Assembly (NCBI GenBank): GCA_964423665.1 | Contig: CAYRFX010000019.1 | Location: 1-33,193 of the forward strand | Length of the DNA stretch: 33,193 bases | From: HGM04593 sp964423665 | GTDB lineage: Bacteria; Bacteroidota; Bacteroidia; Bacteroidales; Bacteroidaceae | Direction: 5' to 3' | Shown: positions 8,299 through 16,570 of the stretch, one piece after another | Layout: each line of letters starts with the position of its first letter | Numbering within the stretch: position 1 is the first letter of the stretch | Position numbers and translations under genes: made by a program | Notes under the pieces: model-generated | Database searches by the model: none | Told to the model about the DNA's origin: nothing | The model's input: only the letters and a program-made list of their open reading frames with translations

Positions 8299-8863
8299 AT
8301 GAAACAGCCTCTACAAAATAGAACGACAAATAAGCCTTTCCACACTCCTCCTGACGCTTGGCAATCTTGGCACGAAAATCGGCAATGCGCCCTTCAACGG
8401 TGTTGGCAGTTTCGCCGCGAGCATTTTTCTCGGTGCTGCAACCACCTTCTCCGTCGCCATGCTTATCACCGCCTAATGCCTTGGTCTTTGCCTCCCATTG
8501 TTGCAAATAAGCCTCATCTATGCGCTCTTCTTTAAGCACTCCATTCACTTTTACAATATTGTTTATGCATTTTGTATCGAATGAGCCCAGTTTTGCAGCC
8601 TCCACACGAATGGTTTTTGTATCATCGCTGCCCATCATGAAGATTTTTGTTGCACCATGCTTGCAAGCGTGTGTACACACGCCGTCAAAAACCACTTCTT
8701 TATTAACAAGAGATTCGGCATTGGCAAGGAGATTGTCAATATCCATTACCGATGCAACTTCTGCTTGCTCCGTTGCTTGAGCCGCGGTTTGCTGTTTGTT
8801 TCCACAAGATACTGCAAGGCACACAAAAGCCATTGCTGCGATTGTAATTCTAAATGCTTTCAT
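8285..8863 (-). CDS. Cys/His-rich OB-fold-like lipoprotein
   Basis: A 192-residue lipoprotein: signal peptide with lipobox LAVSC (Cys20) followed by GNKQQ, with no acidic surface-export signal, so probably periplasm-facing. Residues 50-120 look like an OB-fold (strands around VVFDGVC, IFMMG, TIRVEA, IVKVNGVL). The striking feature is C63-T-H65-A-C67-K-H69, a CxHxCxH string in the first strands, plus C99, H135, C142 and C174. Such a cluster suits binding of a soft or borderline metal, or heme. It lies between the outer-membrane genes and the PepSY gene, with a 48-nt gap upstream and a 14-nt overlap downstream. A periplasmic carrier role is my inference; I know no named homologue. Confidence 0.82.
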   Translation of the reverse strand: MKAFRITIAAMAFVCLAVSCGNKQQTAAQATEQAEVASVMDIDNLLANAESLVNKEVVFDGVCTHACKHGATKIFMMGSDDTKTIRVEAAKLGSFDTKCINNIVKVNGVLKEERIDEAYLQQWEAKTKALGGDKHGDGEGGCSTEKNARGETANTVEGRIADFRAKIAKRQEECGKAYLSFYFVEAVSYEIQ

Positions 8864-8911
8864 CGTTTAATTTTTTAATGTTATTCAATTATTCGTTTTC
8901 TTTTATTTTAA

Positions 8912-10528
8912 TTAAAATGTGCACCCTATCGCAAACGACAGTTCGTGAAGGGCATCACCAGGAATAAATTTTGTATCAAAAGCCTTTGTATAGCCATACA
9001 TGAACGATGCATGAACTCTAAGACCTGAACTATTTATGCGATGCGCATACCTGATGCCGACTTCTCCTTTCATGCGGGCAGCAGTAAAGTATTCATACTC
9101 CTGCATCAGATAGAGTTGCATACTCTGTGGTGTGTTACCACCTGTTACCGTTGCCGCATACATTTTATCCTCATATGGTTCCCCGTTTCCTTTCTGATAC
9201 ATGCCACCTATATGCAATGTACATGCATTATCTTTGTGGAATATCAAACGCTCGGCAATAATGTTTATCTGATAATGGCAGAGTTGCTGTTTTCTGCAAT
9301 AGGGATAGACGACAGATTTTATATCCCTGCCCGAATAAGAGATATTACCTTTTGTTATCCACAGTGGCATCTCCTCTTTCATTCCCCAATATCCTACATA
9401 ACCAACCTGTGCCTGAAATTGCTTTCTGTCTGAGGTCTCGAGCTCGCCATAATAATTCACATTGGTAAGCCCACCGCCGGCATTGTCGTAGCGATAGATA
9501 TTTTCGTTGTTCTTCACTGCCTTGTGCTGTGCTGCCCATTGGAAGATATGATAGCTCTTTTTGCTCTTGAACGATAGAGAACCTTTATAGGCATACTCAT
9601 TGCCGCTATGATTGCTAAAGACCACAGTGGAGGGAGATTTCTTGCCATAATAACCATCTCTCACCGATGCAGAAACTTCATTGAACAGATTCCATTCAGT
9701 GTTTACCTTCCAGTTTGCCTGAAAGGAACCGCCATAATAGGAATCGGTCAATGGTTTCTCTTCCCCGTCGCTTGTATATCCGTTCTCGCCGAACTGCTCC
9801 TTTTTACCCCAAAAGACACCATAATCCACCAGCGAGTTATATGTTTTGTCTGTTTTGCCATACATATCAAGATAGATGCCCTCTACCCTGCGATTGTATT
9901 TGAGGTTGGTTCCCAAATCCAGATGGGGATTCAAATGCAGAATCACTCCCAAACTTGCATTCAGGTCCATAAGTTCGTTCTTGTGGCGCAAATCCTTCAT
10001 CTTACCATAGTTGGCAACCACATAATCAAGCTTCCCGCCTAAAACAATCTTATCGGACAGCTCCATGCTTACAGCACCTGCCAGATGATAATGTTCCATT
10101 TCCTTTTCTCCCCTGTTGTCATCGGTATATTCAACTATATTGAAAGGCGCATCATCGGGGTTGATAAAATATGAGCCTGCCATGTGCTTCCCGGCAAACC
10201 AATAATAGTCGAGCAAGCCATAGAGAACAACTCTCTCGTTCAGGCGATAATACGACTCTGTCAAGGCACCAAGAGTGAGAGCGTTATCGGAACCGCCATA
10301 ATTGACAAAATCGCCGTTAATCTTATTGGCATATCCCTCGACAAAAGAAAGATGAATGGAGGGTAGTTTACACAAACCTGCAGCATTCTCACTCGATAGC
10401 CATGCATGATTGTTCTCAACCTGCTCTATGGTCTTCCAGCCGATGCCGGCAGGCTGCTGAGCAGGCAAGCCGAGGCTCAATGCCCCGGCTACCAGACTCA
10501 TAGCTATTGTTTTCGAATGATTATACAT
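8912..10528 (-). CDS. DUF6850 outer-membrane beta-barrel protein
   Basis: A 538-residue exported protein: signal peptide (hydrophobic MSLVAGALSLGL, cleavage after PAQQ near 25), then many amphipathic strands with aromatic girdles, ending in a terminal Phe (IGCTF) as expected for a BAM-inserted beta-barrel. It has no plug domain or TonB box, so it is not itself a TonB-dependent transporter. I recognise it as DUF6850, a barrel family from Bacteroidetes operons. It follows the DUF4876 gene by 14 nt. It may form a second pore or a scaffold for the receptor and surface lipoprotein. Confidence 0.8.
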   Translation of the reverse strand: MYNHSKTIAMSLVAGALSLGLPAQQPAGIGWKTIEQVENNHAWLSSENAAGLCKLPSIHLSFVEGYANKINGDFVNYGGSDNALTLGALTESYYRLNERVVLYGLLDYYWFAGKHMAGSYFINPDDAPFNIVEYTDDNRGEKEMEHYHLAGAVSMELSDKIVLGGKLDYVVANYGKMKDLRHKNELMDLNASLGVILHLNPHLDLGTNLKYNRRVEGIYLDMYGKTDKTYNSLVDYGVFWGKKEQFGENGYTSDGEEKPLTDSYYGGSFQANWKVNTEWNLFNEVSASVRDGYYGKKSPSTVVFSNHSGNEYAYKGSLSFKSKKSYHIFQWAAQHKAVKNNENIYRYDNAGGGLTNVNYYGELETSDRKQFQAQVGYVGYWGMKEEMPLWITKGNISYSGRDIKSVVYPYCRKQQLCHYQINIIAERLIFHKDNACTLHIGGMYQKGNGEPYEDKMYAATVTGGNTPQSMQLYLMQEYEYFTAARMKGEVGIRYAHRINSSGLRVHASFMYGYTKAFDTKFIPGDALHELSFAIGCTF

Positions 10529-10542
10529 ATACAGGAGAGATG

Positions 10543-11877
10543 TTAGTCTTTCAGAGATGCCTGTGCACGCTCATGGAAGTCGTTGGTTGAATTATTGGTA
10601 TCTTTGTATATGATGCGTGCACCATTCTTCATTGAAGCCTCTGCATCGATATCGCTTGCATCAGTTACACCATCTACGCCCAACGCATAGCCATACACCA
10701 ACTTGCCTTCGTTCTCGGGCAAAGCTTCGGTAGCCTCTTTATCTACATTGCGGTAGAGAGAGTGCCCCAACTTATTGGTAAGCAGCACAGAACCGGCATC
10801 GATATCATCGGTAAAGCGTTTTTTGTTGGTATCCAAATATGCTGTCGAGAACACCTCGATACCATCGAGAATCCACTCGTTGGGCACTTTTGCACAGCAA
10901 TATACCACATTACCCTCTTTGCCTGCGGTGTAGTGATAATCGGGGTTGCTTGCAAACTCGGCGGGAGTGATGCCTTTGGTGGTGAATATGTAGAATGCGG
11001 GAGATACTATACTCAAGGGCCAAGCATTAGCTTGGCCGTATTTATAAGCCAGCAACCAGTTATCGGTTGAAATCTTATCGGAGGGAGTGGGATAGTAGCT
11101 TGTATTCCCATAATCATCCATATCATATGTGCAATAATCGGCATTGCTCAAATCAACCGAAAGGCTGTATGTCCGGGTGTGGTCTATTGCACCAGTCAAG
11201 GCTATCACAATCTGCTCGCCGGGAGCGAGTGTTACAGGATTCTGTGTGTACCATATACCGTTTATCGCGGGAGTATAGCCGGCACCTGCATATGAAAGCT
11301 CGCCATTTACATAGTTGTTTATAGTTGCATTTGCATTATAAGGGTCCACAATTCCTAAGCAGAGATTCTCCAAAGCAGCCTCAGAGCTTGAGTTATTATA
11401 TAGCACGGCATATTTGTCGAACTGGTAGAAACCCGAGCCATCGTCCTTGGGACAGCCGCCGCAATAGAGTTCCTTAATAACAATCTGCCCCGATTTTGAC
11501 TCGGTCAATTCAAGAGTTACCACATCGGCTCCTGTCCATTGCTCTGTAACAGTGATTCCGCTTTTTACCCCGTTCAACAGATAGGTAAAGCCGTCTAAAG
11601 CGCGTTGTTCGCTTGCCGATGCCTCATAGATGCCATTTGGCACTATAAACACGCAAGTACCCGTATTATCTGTAACCGTACTGTATATCTGCCCGTTACC
11701 GGTGAGGGTTACTGCAACACCCTCGGCCGGGAGAATATCGCTGCCGGCAGGATATGCAAGCTGCACCTTAACGGTGTATGTGGGATAAGAATTACCATCA
11801 TCATCACTACAAGAGACAAACACGGGGGCGACACCTATTATAAGTGCCAAAATCCACAATAATGAATACTTTTTCAT
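10543..11877 (-). CDS. DUF4876 surface lipoprotein
   Basis: A 444-residue lipoprotein. The signal peptide ends in VSC (Cys23), and the next residues SDDDGN match the lipoprotein export signal described for Bacteroidetes, so it should be carried to the cell surface. Residues 33-125 resemble a prealbumin-like/Ig fold, and after about 130 follows the DUF4876 domain with a CGGC motif (139-142) and the acidic PKDDGSG turn. It starts 17 nt after the TonB-dependent receptor gene. There is no SusD gene in the operon, so this protein is the likely surface partner of the receptor, comparable in position to HmuY, HusA or XusB, although not related to them by any motif that I can see. Confidence 0.88.
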   Translation of the reverse strand: MKKYSLLWILALIIGVAPVFVSCSDDDGNSYPTYTVKVQLAYPAGSDILPAEGVAVTLTGNGQIYSTVTDNTGTCVFIVPNGIYEASASEQRALDGFTYLLNGVKSGITVTEQWTGADVVTLELTESKSGQIVIKELYCGGCPKDDGSGFYQFDKYAVLYNNSSSEAALENLCLGIVDPYNANATINNYVNGELSYAGAGYTPAINGIWYTQNPVTLAPGEQIVIALTGAIDHTRTYSLSVDLSNADYCTYDMDDYGNTSYYPTPSDKISTDNWLLAYKYGQANAWPLSIVSPAFYIFTTKGITPAEFASNPDYHYTAGKEGNVVYCCAKVPNEWILDGIEVFSTAYLDTNKKRFTDDIDAGSVLLTNKLGHSLYRNVDKEATEALPENEGKLVYGYALGVDGVTDASDIDAEASMKNGARIIYKDTNNSTNDFHERAQASLKD

Positions 11878-11894
11878 AGTCCTTTTTTTATTAG

Positions 11895-14855
11895 TTATAA
11901 TTTTAGTTTTAATGATATTCCGTAATAGAATTTAGGTACATGCGAGCTGTTGAAGAGCGAGGATTCCATGCCGGTCTGCGATGCTTTGATTTTGCCGGTA
12001 TGGTGAAAAAAATTCTTTGCAAAGAATGTTACAGATGCAATATCGCCTATCTCTTTTGTGAGGTTGATGTTCGCCGCAAATGAAGAGGATATGCGGTTCG
12101 CATTAAAATAATAGGCGGTATTTGTCTTTATAACCATCTTGGCAAGCTCATTGTACAAAGCCTTGTCGTGCTCTTTTGCCCAAGCAAATTTCTCGGCAAA
12201 TGGTATTTTGGTTGCAGGGTCTTCCCATGTGGTGTAGTATAAAGGATAGACTGCCACATATTTGTTTCTGTCGTAGATATCGGTATCGGAACCGAAATAG
12301 TCGCCCGCATTTTCGAGGACAAAGCCACGGGCACCATCGTCAAACTCATTCAAAGCTTGTTTGTAATTATAGAAGTTGCCCTCTACCCTCACGGAAAGAA
12401 TCATACGCACCTTGGGGATATGTGTTGTGATGGTTAAATTCATATCCAACTGCCTCGACAAACTCCCGTTCGACACACTCACCGAGCCGGAAGTGGTTCC
12501 TTTATAATAACCCACATATTTATAAGGGTTGCCATCTGCCATTGTGGAGGCCGACGAGGGAACAGAGGCACATATTGTCTCATCGAGCCCTTTATAACTG
12601 TAATATTTACCGTCCAGGCGAACAGATGTTGACAATGAGTTGATGCGGGCAAAATCAATCACCCAATCTATGCCGTATCTTCTCACAGGCGAGCCGTTGG
12701 TATAACGCACATTGCTCTTGAATGTGTTGCGGGTATTATAGGCAAGTTGCCGGGCAGGAAGCACTCCTGTTTTGTCGTGTACGGTAACAATCCCCGTTAC
12801 TTGGTCTATTTTGTAGAGACGGTTCTCCACAGGAATGGTGCATACATTAAGATGCTCTTGTGTTGTTTGCTTGTAACTGTATGGTGTATATTCATATACC
12901 GACATGTAGGGATTCATCGTCTTATTGTAAAACGCCGATACAGAGATTTTCGTTCCTTTCACTTTGGTCTCAAGCCCTAATTCCATCTGGCGTGTATATT
13001 GCCACTTCAAATCGGGGTTGTAGATAGCTTTTGCAGGCATGGTGTAATATGCATAATAAGAAGTGTTGTCATCTGTAGATGCCGAGGAGAATGCCAGCTT
13101 ATCGCTATATGTGGGAGAGGGATAGAGGACCTCGAAGGAGGGCAACTTCACAGATTTCCCGACACCGCCATAGATGCTTAAATCGCTAATCCACTGCTCC
13201 TTATCCTCCCAGAAGGTGTATTTCGCATTCATTCGCGGTGAGAACGATGCAGCCGTCCCATACTCCGATTTTTCGATGCTTGTTACATCGGAACGCAAGC
13301 CGGCAGTAATCTGCAAGAAGGACTCTTTCCCCATTGGAAGATGCATGCGGTCTTCTATATACAATGCATAATTGTGCATAAATGGAAGCTCATCGTAACG
13401 ATATTCACGCCATGTGGGAGCATAGCGCATATCATCATAGTATGTGCCACGCCCGTTGTTCCCGCTGCAACTCCATTCTGCACCCACCATAACACGGTTA
13501 TGTACATCGTTCCACTGTCGTGCCCAGTCGGCTTTTATTTTCATGCTATAATCGATGGGCTTGCTATCGGTGTAGTTCATACGAAACCAATAACCCGTGG
13601 GGCTGAGAATAATATTTGCATTGGGATTATCATCATATTTCGACGCCACAAAATACCCCTCTTCGGTTGTGTGAATATAGGGACGGGTAGATGCGCTGTT
13701 CTCATTGGATTTTACTTTGGAAAGTTTATCTGAATATACCACAGAAGCCATCAGACTCACATTAGTAATCCAGGATTTGTTCAACAGCCAATCGAGCTTG
13801 ATATTTCCACGAAAAGTATAGTCCCGGGTATCGGTAAAAGTTTCACTGAAAGCATCGGGGTCGGCTTTTGAGTTATAACCGCCAATATTTCCTGTAACGT
13901 TGGCAGTAAAGGATAAAGGCTGCCCGTTCTTTTCGTTAAACGTGTTTGTATAGATGAGCGAGAGCGAATTGCGGTCGTATGCCGTATAAGGCGACAAGAT
14001 ATTTGAAACAGATTTTGTACGTTCAAAAGATGTGTTCAATGTTCCGAACCGTTTTCCAAGCTCCCAGCCCTTGCTTAGAGCTATTTGCTTGGTCTTTGGC
14101 TCTGTGGCAAAACTCACATTAAAAGGAGTCTTTCCTTTTATTGTGTTTATTTTTACAATGCCGTTTGAAAGGTCGCCGTATTCCACAGAGGGGATACCGG
14201 TAACAATCTCCACAGACTCGATATTTGCAGAACTGATATTGCGCACATCGACACCCTTTATCTCGTCCATCGCCGAGTTATTCTGCAAACGGACACCATC
14301 AACATCTATCGCAGTGCCGAATGATGCATTGCCCATCTCTCCACTCCCGCTTCGCAATGCTATACGGGTATCAGATGACGCAAGGTTCTGGTCGCCCACG
14401 GTCTTGCCACCCGGCAACAAGGTATTCAGGCTCGATATATTTATAATCTGGGCATGTTCAAGAGTTGTTCGATCTATAATATATGATGTTGTTTCACCAT
14501 TCTTTTTCTTCTGTGCGGTAACCACCACACCCTCTATTGTGAGGTTGCTTTTTTGCAACGGTATAACCACTCCCCGGATATCCTTGTCAAAAACAATATC
14601 CTGTTCATAAGTTACATATCCCAGACTGCGCACATTCACGGAAACAGAGCCCGCCGGCACCTGTTCAATGGAAAAAATCCCATCTGCATCGGTTATTGCC
14701 CACAACTCAATGGCGGGCAAATATACCGCTGCATATGCTATTGCTGTTTTATCTTTCTCATCAACAACTTTTCCTGCAAAATTGTATTTTTGAGAGAAAG
14801 CAGACACACAACAAAGTGCTACCGCAAATGTTAATAATATATATCTTTTCATCAC
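11895..14855 (-). CDS. TonB-dependent receptor, first gene of the uptake operon
   Basis: A 986-residue outer-membrane transporter energised by TonB. Order of parts: signal peptide (about 1-21, ending SAFSQ), a carboxypeptidase-regulatory-like beta-sandwich (about 24-105, usual in Bacteroidetes receptors), a plug domain from EGVVVTAQKK (about 108) to VEYGDLSNGIVKI (about 240), then a 22-strand barrel to the C-terminal LKLKL. It is not of the SusC type, since it lacks a neighbouring SusD and the typical SusC plug motifs. Its promoter lies at 14891-14922. As leader gene of eight, it defines an import pathway; the substrate cannot be read from the sequence, but a metal chelate or heme-like ligand fits the neighbours. 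Confidence 0.93.
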   Translation of the reverse strand: MMKRYILLTFAVALCCVSAFSQKYNFAGKVVDEKDKTAIAYAAVYLPAIELWAITDADGIFSIEQVPAGSVSVNVRSLGYVTYEQDIVFDKDIRGVVIPLQKSNLTIEGVVVTAQKKKNGETTSYIIDRTTLEHAQIINISSLNTLLPGGKTVGDQNLASSDTRIALRSGSGEMGNASFGTAIDVDGVRLQNNSAMDEIKGVDVRNISSANIESVEIVTGIPSVEYGDLSNGIVKINTIKGKTPFNVSFATEPKTKQIALSKGWELGKRFGTLNTSFERTKSVSNILSPYTAYDRNSLSLIYTNTFNEKNGQPLSFTANVTGNIGGYNSKADPDAFSETFTDTRDYTFRGNIKLDWLLNKSWITNVSLMASVVYSDKLSKVKSNENSASTRPYIHTTEEGYFVASKYDDNPNANIILSPTGYWFRMNYTDSKPIDYSMKIKADWARQWNDVHNRVMVGAEWSCSGNNGRGTYYDDMRYAPTWREYRYDELPFMHNYALYIEDRMHLPMGKESFLQITAGLRSDVTSIEKSEYGTAASFSPRMNAKYTFWEDKEQWISDLSIYGGVGKSVKLPSFEVLYPSPTYSDKLAFSSASTDDNTSYYAYYTMPAKAIYNPDLKWQYTRQMELGLETKVKGTKISVSAFYNKTMNPYMSVYEYTPYSYKQTTQEHLNVCTIPVENRLYKIDQVTGIVTVHDKTGVLPARQLAYNTRNTFKSNVRYTNGSPVRRYGIDWVIDFARINSLSTSVRLDGKYYSYKGLDETICASVPSSASTMADGNPYKYVGYYKGTTSGSVSVSNGSLSRQLDMNLTITTHIPKVRMILSVRVEGNFYNYKQALNEFDDGARGFVLENAGDYFGSDTDIYDRNKYVAVYPLYYTTWEDPATKIPFAEKFAWAKEHDKALYNELAKMVIKTNTAYYFNANRISSSFAANINLTKEIGDIASVTFFAKNFFHHTGKIKASQTGMESSLFNSSHVPKFYYGISLKLKL

Positions 14856-14890
14856 CGATTTAAGGAGATTTGTCTCTTTGATAACCGGTG

Positions 14891-14922
14891 CAAAATTAAA
14901 TTACGCTACACGATGGCACAAT
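14891..14922 (-). promoter_or_regulatory. Promoter of the eight-gene uptake operon
   Basis: Read on the minus strand: ATTG (14922-14919), a 20-nt spacer, then TAATTTTG (14898-14891), a full match to TAnnTTTG. The start should lie near 14884, with a leader of about 30 nt. That leader can fold into GAGA-CAAA-TCTC just before the start codon. Confidence 0.65.
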
Positions 14923-14924
14923 CA

Positions 14925-14973
14925 CTATTTGTTAGTAAAATAGAAACACGAAACAACAATTTGTTGGTAAAAT
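14925..14973. repeat. Tandem 17-bp direct repeat upstream of the uptake operon promoter
   Basis: CTATTTGTTAGTAAAAT (14925-14941) and CAATTTGTTGGTAAAAT (14957-14973) agree at 15 of 17 positions. Their starts are 32 bp apart, about three helical turns. The nearer copy begins 3 bp upstream of the -33 element. This placement suits a pair of activator-binding sites. Confidence 0.7.
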
Positions 14974-14987
14974 TTATAAAAGAATTA

Positions 14988-16265
14988 TCACAAGGCACTG
15001 TTATTTCCTAAAGTATCAACAGGTGCCGGTGCTGATCCAATGGCTTTCAAACGTGTTACAAGAGAATCGCACACCACATTAAATGCCGCCCTGTTAGCCT
15101 CGCTTATAGGTTTCTTTGGCTGGGACTTTATGGTGAACGGGTTAATGGGTTTCCCATTCTCATGCACACGGAAATCGAGATGAGGACCGGTGGATATTCC
15201 CGTAGAGCCCACATAACCTATAACCTGTTTCTGCTTCACGGTGTCGCCCACTTTCAATCCTTTTGCAAAGCGCGACAGATGCATATAGGTGGTTACATAT
15301 GCGCTGTTATGGCGTATCTTCACATAGTTTCCACCACCGCCTGCCTGATAGGCCTTTGCAATAACCTTGCCATTGCCGATGGCATAAACGGGAGTACCCA
15401 CAGGGGCAGCATAATCTACACCGTGATGAGCACGATATCTTTTAAGCACAGGGTGGAAACGGCTGTTTGAAAAGCGCGACGAGATGCGATAATAATCGAG
15501 CGGGGCTTTCAGGAAGGCCCCTTCGAGGCTGTTTCCATCGGCATTATAGAAGAGTTCTTCACCCTCTTGTATAAAAGGTATCGCATACACGGTGCTGTCT
15601 GATGCACGGAATGACGCGGCCTCTATACGATAGCTGTTCAATGGGCTGTCGCCCACATATTCCTGTGAATATATCAAACGGAACTCATCACCTTTTTGAA
15701 TACCGAAAAAATCGACCGACCAGCCAAAAATATGCGACAGCAGCACTGCCAGCTGCGGCGATGCACCACTCTCCTGCATTGCAACCCACAGCGAAGAGTT
15801 TACAACGCCGGAAACCTCGGCTTCGCGCCACTCGGCAACATTCTCGCCACGCACGGCTTTATAGTTATTGAGGAGGTCAAAAACCACATAACTCTTCAAG
15901 CTCTCTTCGTAAACGAAATAACGGGGAGTAGCCGTTGTGTCTTTTTCGCACACGAGAGCACACACCTGCCCGGGACGCAACTTGCGGGCATCAAAGACAG
16001 AATCGGGGCACTGCACAAGAGTATGAATCTGTTGCGCAGTGAAACCAAAAGAGAATAACACCTCGGCAAGTGTTTGACGAGGACGCAGGGTATCATATTT
16101 TACATTATACTGCTCAATGGGCAAGCCATATTTCAACACCTGTGCCCGAGGCGGAACAGTATCTGTTACAGGGACTGCAGAGCCGGACTTGGGCTGGGTG
16201 CAACGGCAAAAAGCCAGAAACACAGAAACTACTACTAATAGGGATATGCTTATATTTTTTTTCAT
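14988..16265 (-). CDS. M23 family metallopeptidase lipoprotein (LytM/MepM type)
   Basis: A peptidoglycan endopeptidase-like lipoprotein of 425 residues. I chose the ATG at 16265 because it gives a proper lipoprotein signal (MKKN, hydrophobic LLVVVSVFLAF, then Cys); a GTG 69 nt upstream would place this signal internally. The peptidase domain is C-terminal (about 255-385) with HxxxD at H280-D284 (HHGVD) and MHLS at H329. The last zinc motif is H362-L-D364 where most M23 enzymes have HxH, so Asp replaces the second metal ligand. A LysM/OapA-like region occupies about 55-110. The protein probably trims cell-wall cross-links in the periplasm. It lies 132 nt upstream of the receptor gene on the same strand but has its own -7 element. 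Confidence 0.9.
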   Translation of the reverse strand: MKKNISISLLVVVSVFLAFCRCTQPKSGSAVPVTDTVPPRAQVLKYGLPIEQYNVKYDTLRPRQTLAEVLFSFGFTAQQIHTLVQCPDSVFDARKLRPGQVCALVCEKDTTATPRYFVYEESLKSYVVFDLLNNYKAVRGENVAEWREAEVSGVVNSSLWVAMQESGASPQLAVLLSHIFGWSVDFFGIQKGDEFRLIYSQEYVGDSPLNSYRIEAASFRASDSTVYAIPFIQEGEELFYNADGNSLEGAFLKAPLDYYRISSRFSNSRFHPVLKRYRAHHGVDYAAPVGTPVYAIGNGKVIAKAYQAGGGGNYVKIRHNSAYVTTYMHLSRFAKGLKVGDTVKQKQVIGYVGSTGISTGPHLDFRVHENGKPINPFTIKSQPKKPISEANRAAFNVVCDSLVTRLKAIGSAPAPVDTLGNNSAL

Positions 16266-16364
16266 AGTAATATTGATGGCAATAAAATTCATTCCTGCAA
16301 GCAAGAAGCATCGAGCCTGCTTGAATATTTTCACAACAAGTGAAAGTATATTCGAGTTTCACCT

Positions 16365-16372
16365 CAAATATA
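16365..16372 (-). promoter_or_regulatory. Candidate -7 element of the M23 peptidase gene
   Basis: TATATTTG on the minus strand matches TAnnTTTG exactly. No TTTG is found at the usual distance, so the promoter may depend on an activator or the call may be wrong. Confidence 0.42.
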
Positions 16373-16470
16373 GTGAATAAAACAGAGACAGAGTATCTAT
16401 AAACATTTTTTTAGCTCATTTTAACAGTACCATCGGCGTGGTACACACAGCGAGCAGCCAAGCAACACAA

Positions 16471-16515
16471 AATGTGAGCGGTAATTCCATTATATATGGT
16501 TTAACCGCTCACATT
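16471..16515. repeat. Perfect 12-bp inverted repeat with nested stem
   Basis: AATGTGAGCGGT (16471-16482) and ACCGCTCACATT (16504-16515) are exact reverse complements around 21 nt, inside which CCAT (16487-16490) can pair with ATGG (16496-16499). There is no T-run on either side, so it is not a classical Rho-independent terminator. It may stabilise the 3' end of the antiporter mRNA. Confidence 0.75.
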
Positions 16516-16570
16516 GATGAGTTAATGAATTGTATTTATGTCCTCACAGAATATGAAAATATGCTTCTGA

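Larger units (their letters stand above)
16266..16570. other. 305-nt intergenic region with two hairpins and an M23-gene -7 element
   Basis: No coding sequence is evident. It holds a -7 element TATATTTG on the minus strand (16372-16365) about 100 nt before the M23 gene, without a clear -33 partner. It also holds a hairpin GTACCA-TCGGCG-TGGTAC (16427-16444) and a longer inverted repeat AATGTGAGCGGT/ACCGCTCACATT (16471-16515). The repeats lie downstream of the antiporter gene on its own strand. Confidence 0.6.

Noticed and set aside
5103..14855. Polysaccharide utilization locus
   Set aside because: There is a TonB-dependent receptor but no SusD, no glycoside hydrolase and no sugar regulator; the other genes point to metal or chelate handling.
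16266..16334. Upstream GTG start for the M23 peptidase
   Set aside because: It would put a lipoprotein signal peptide at residue 24; the ATG at 16265 gives a normal lipobox.
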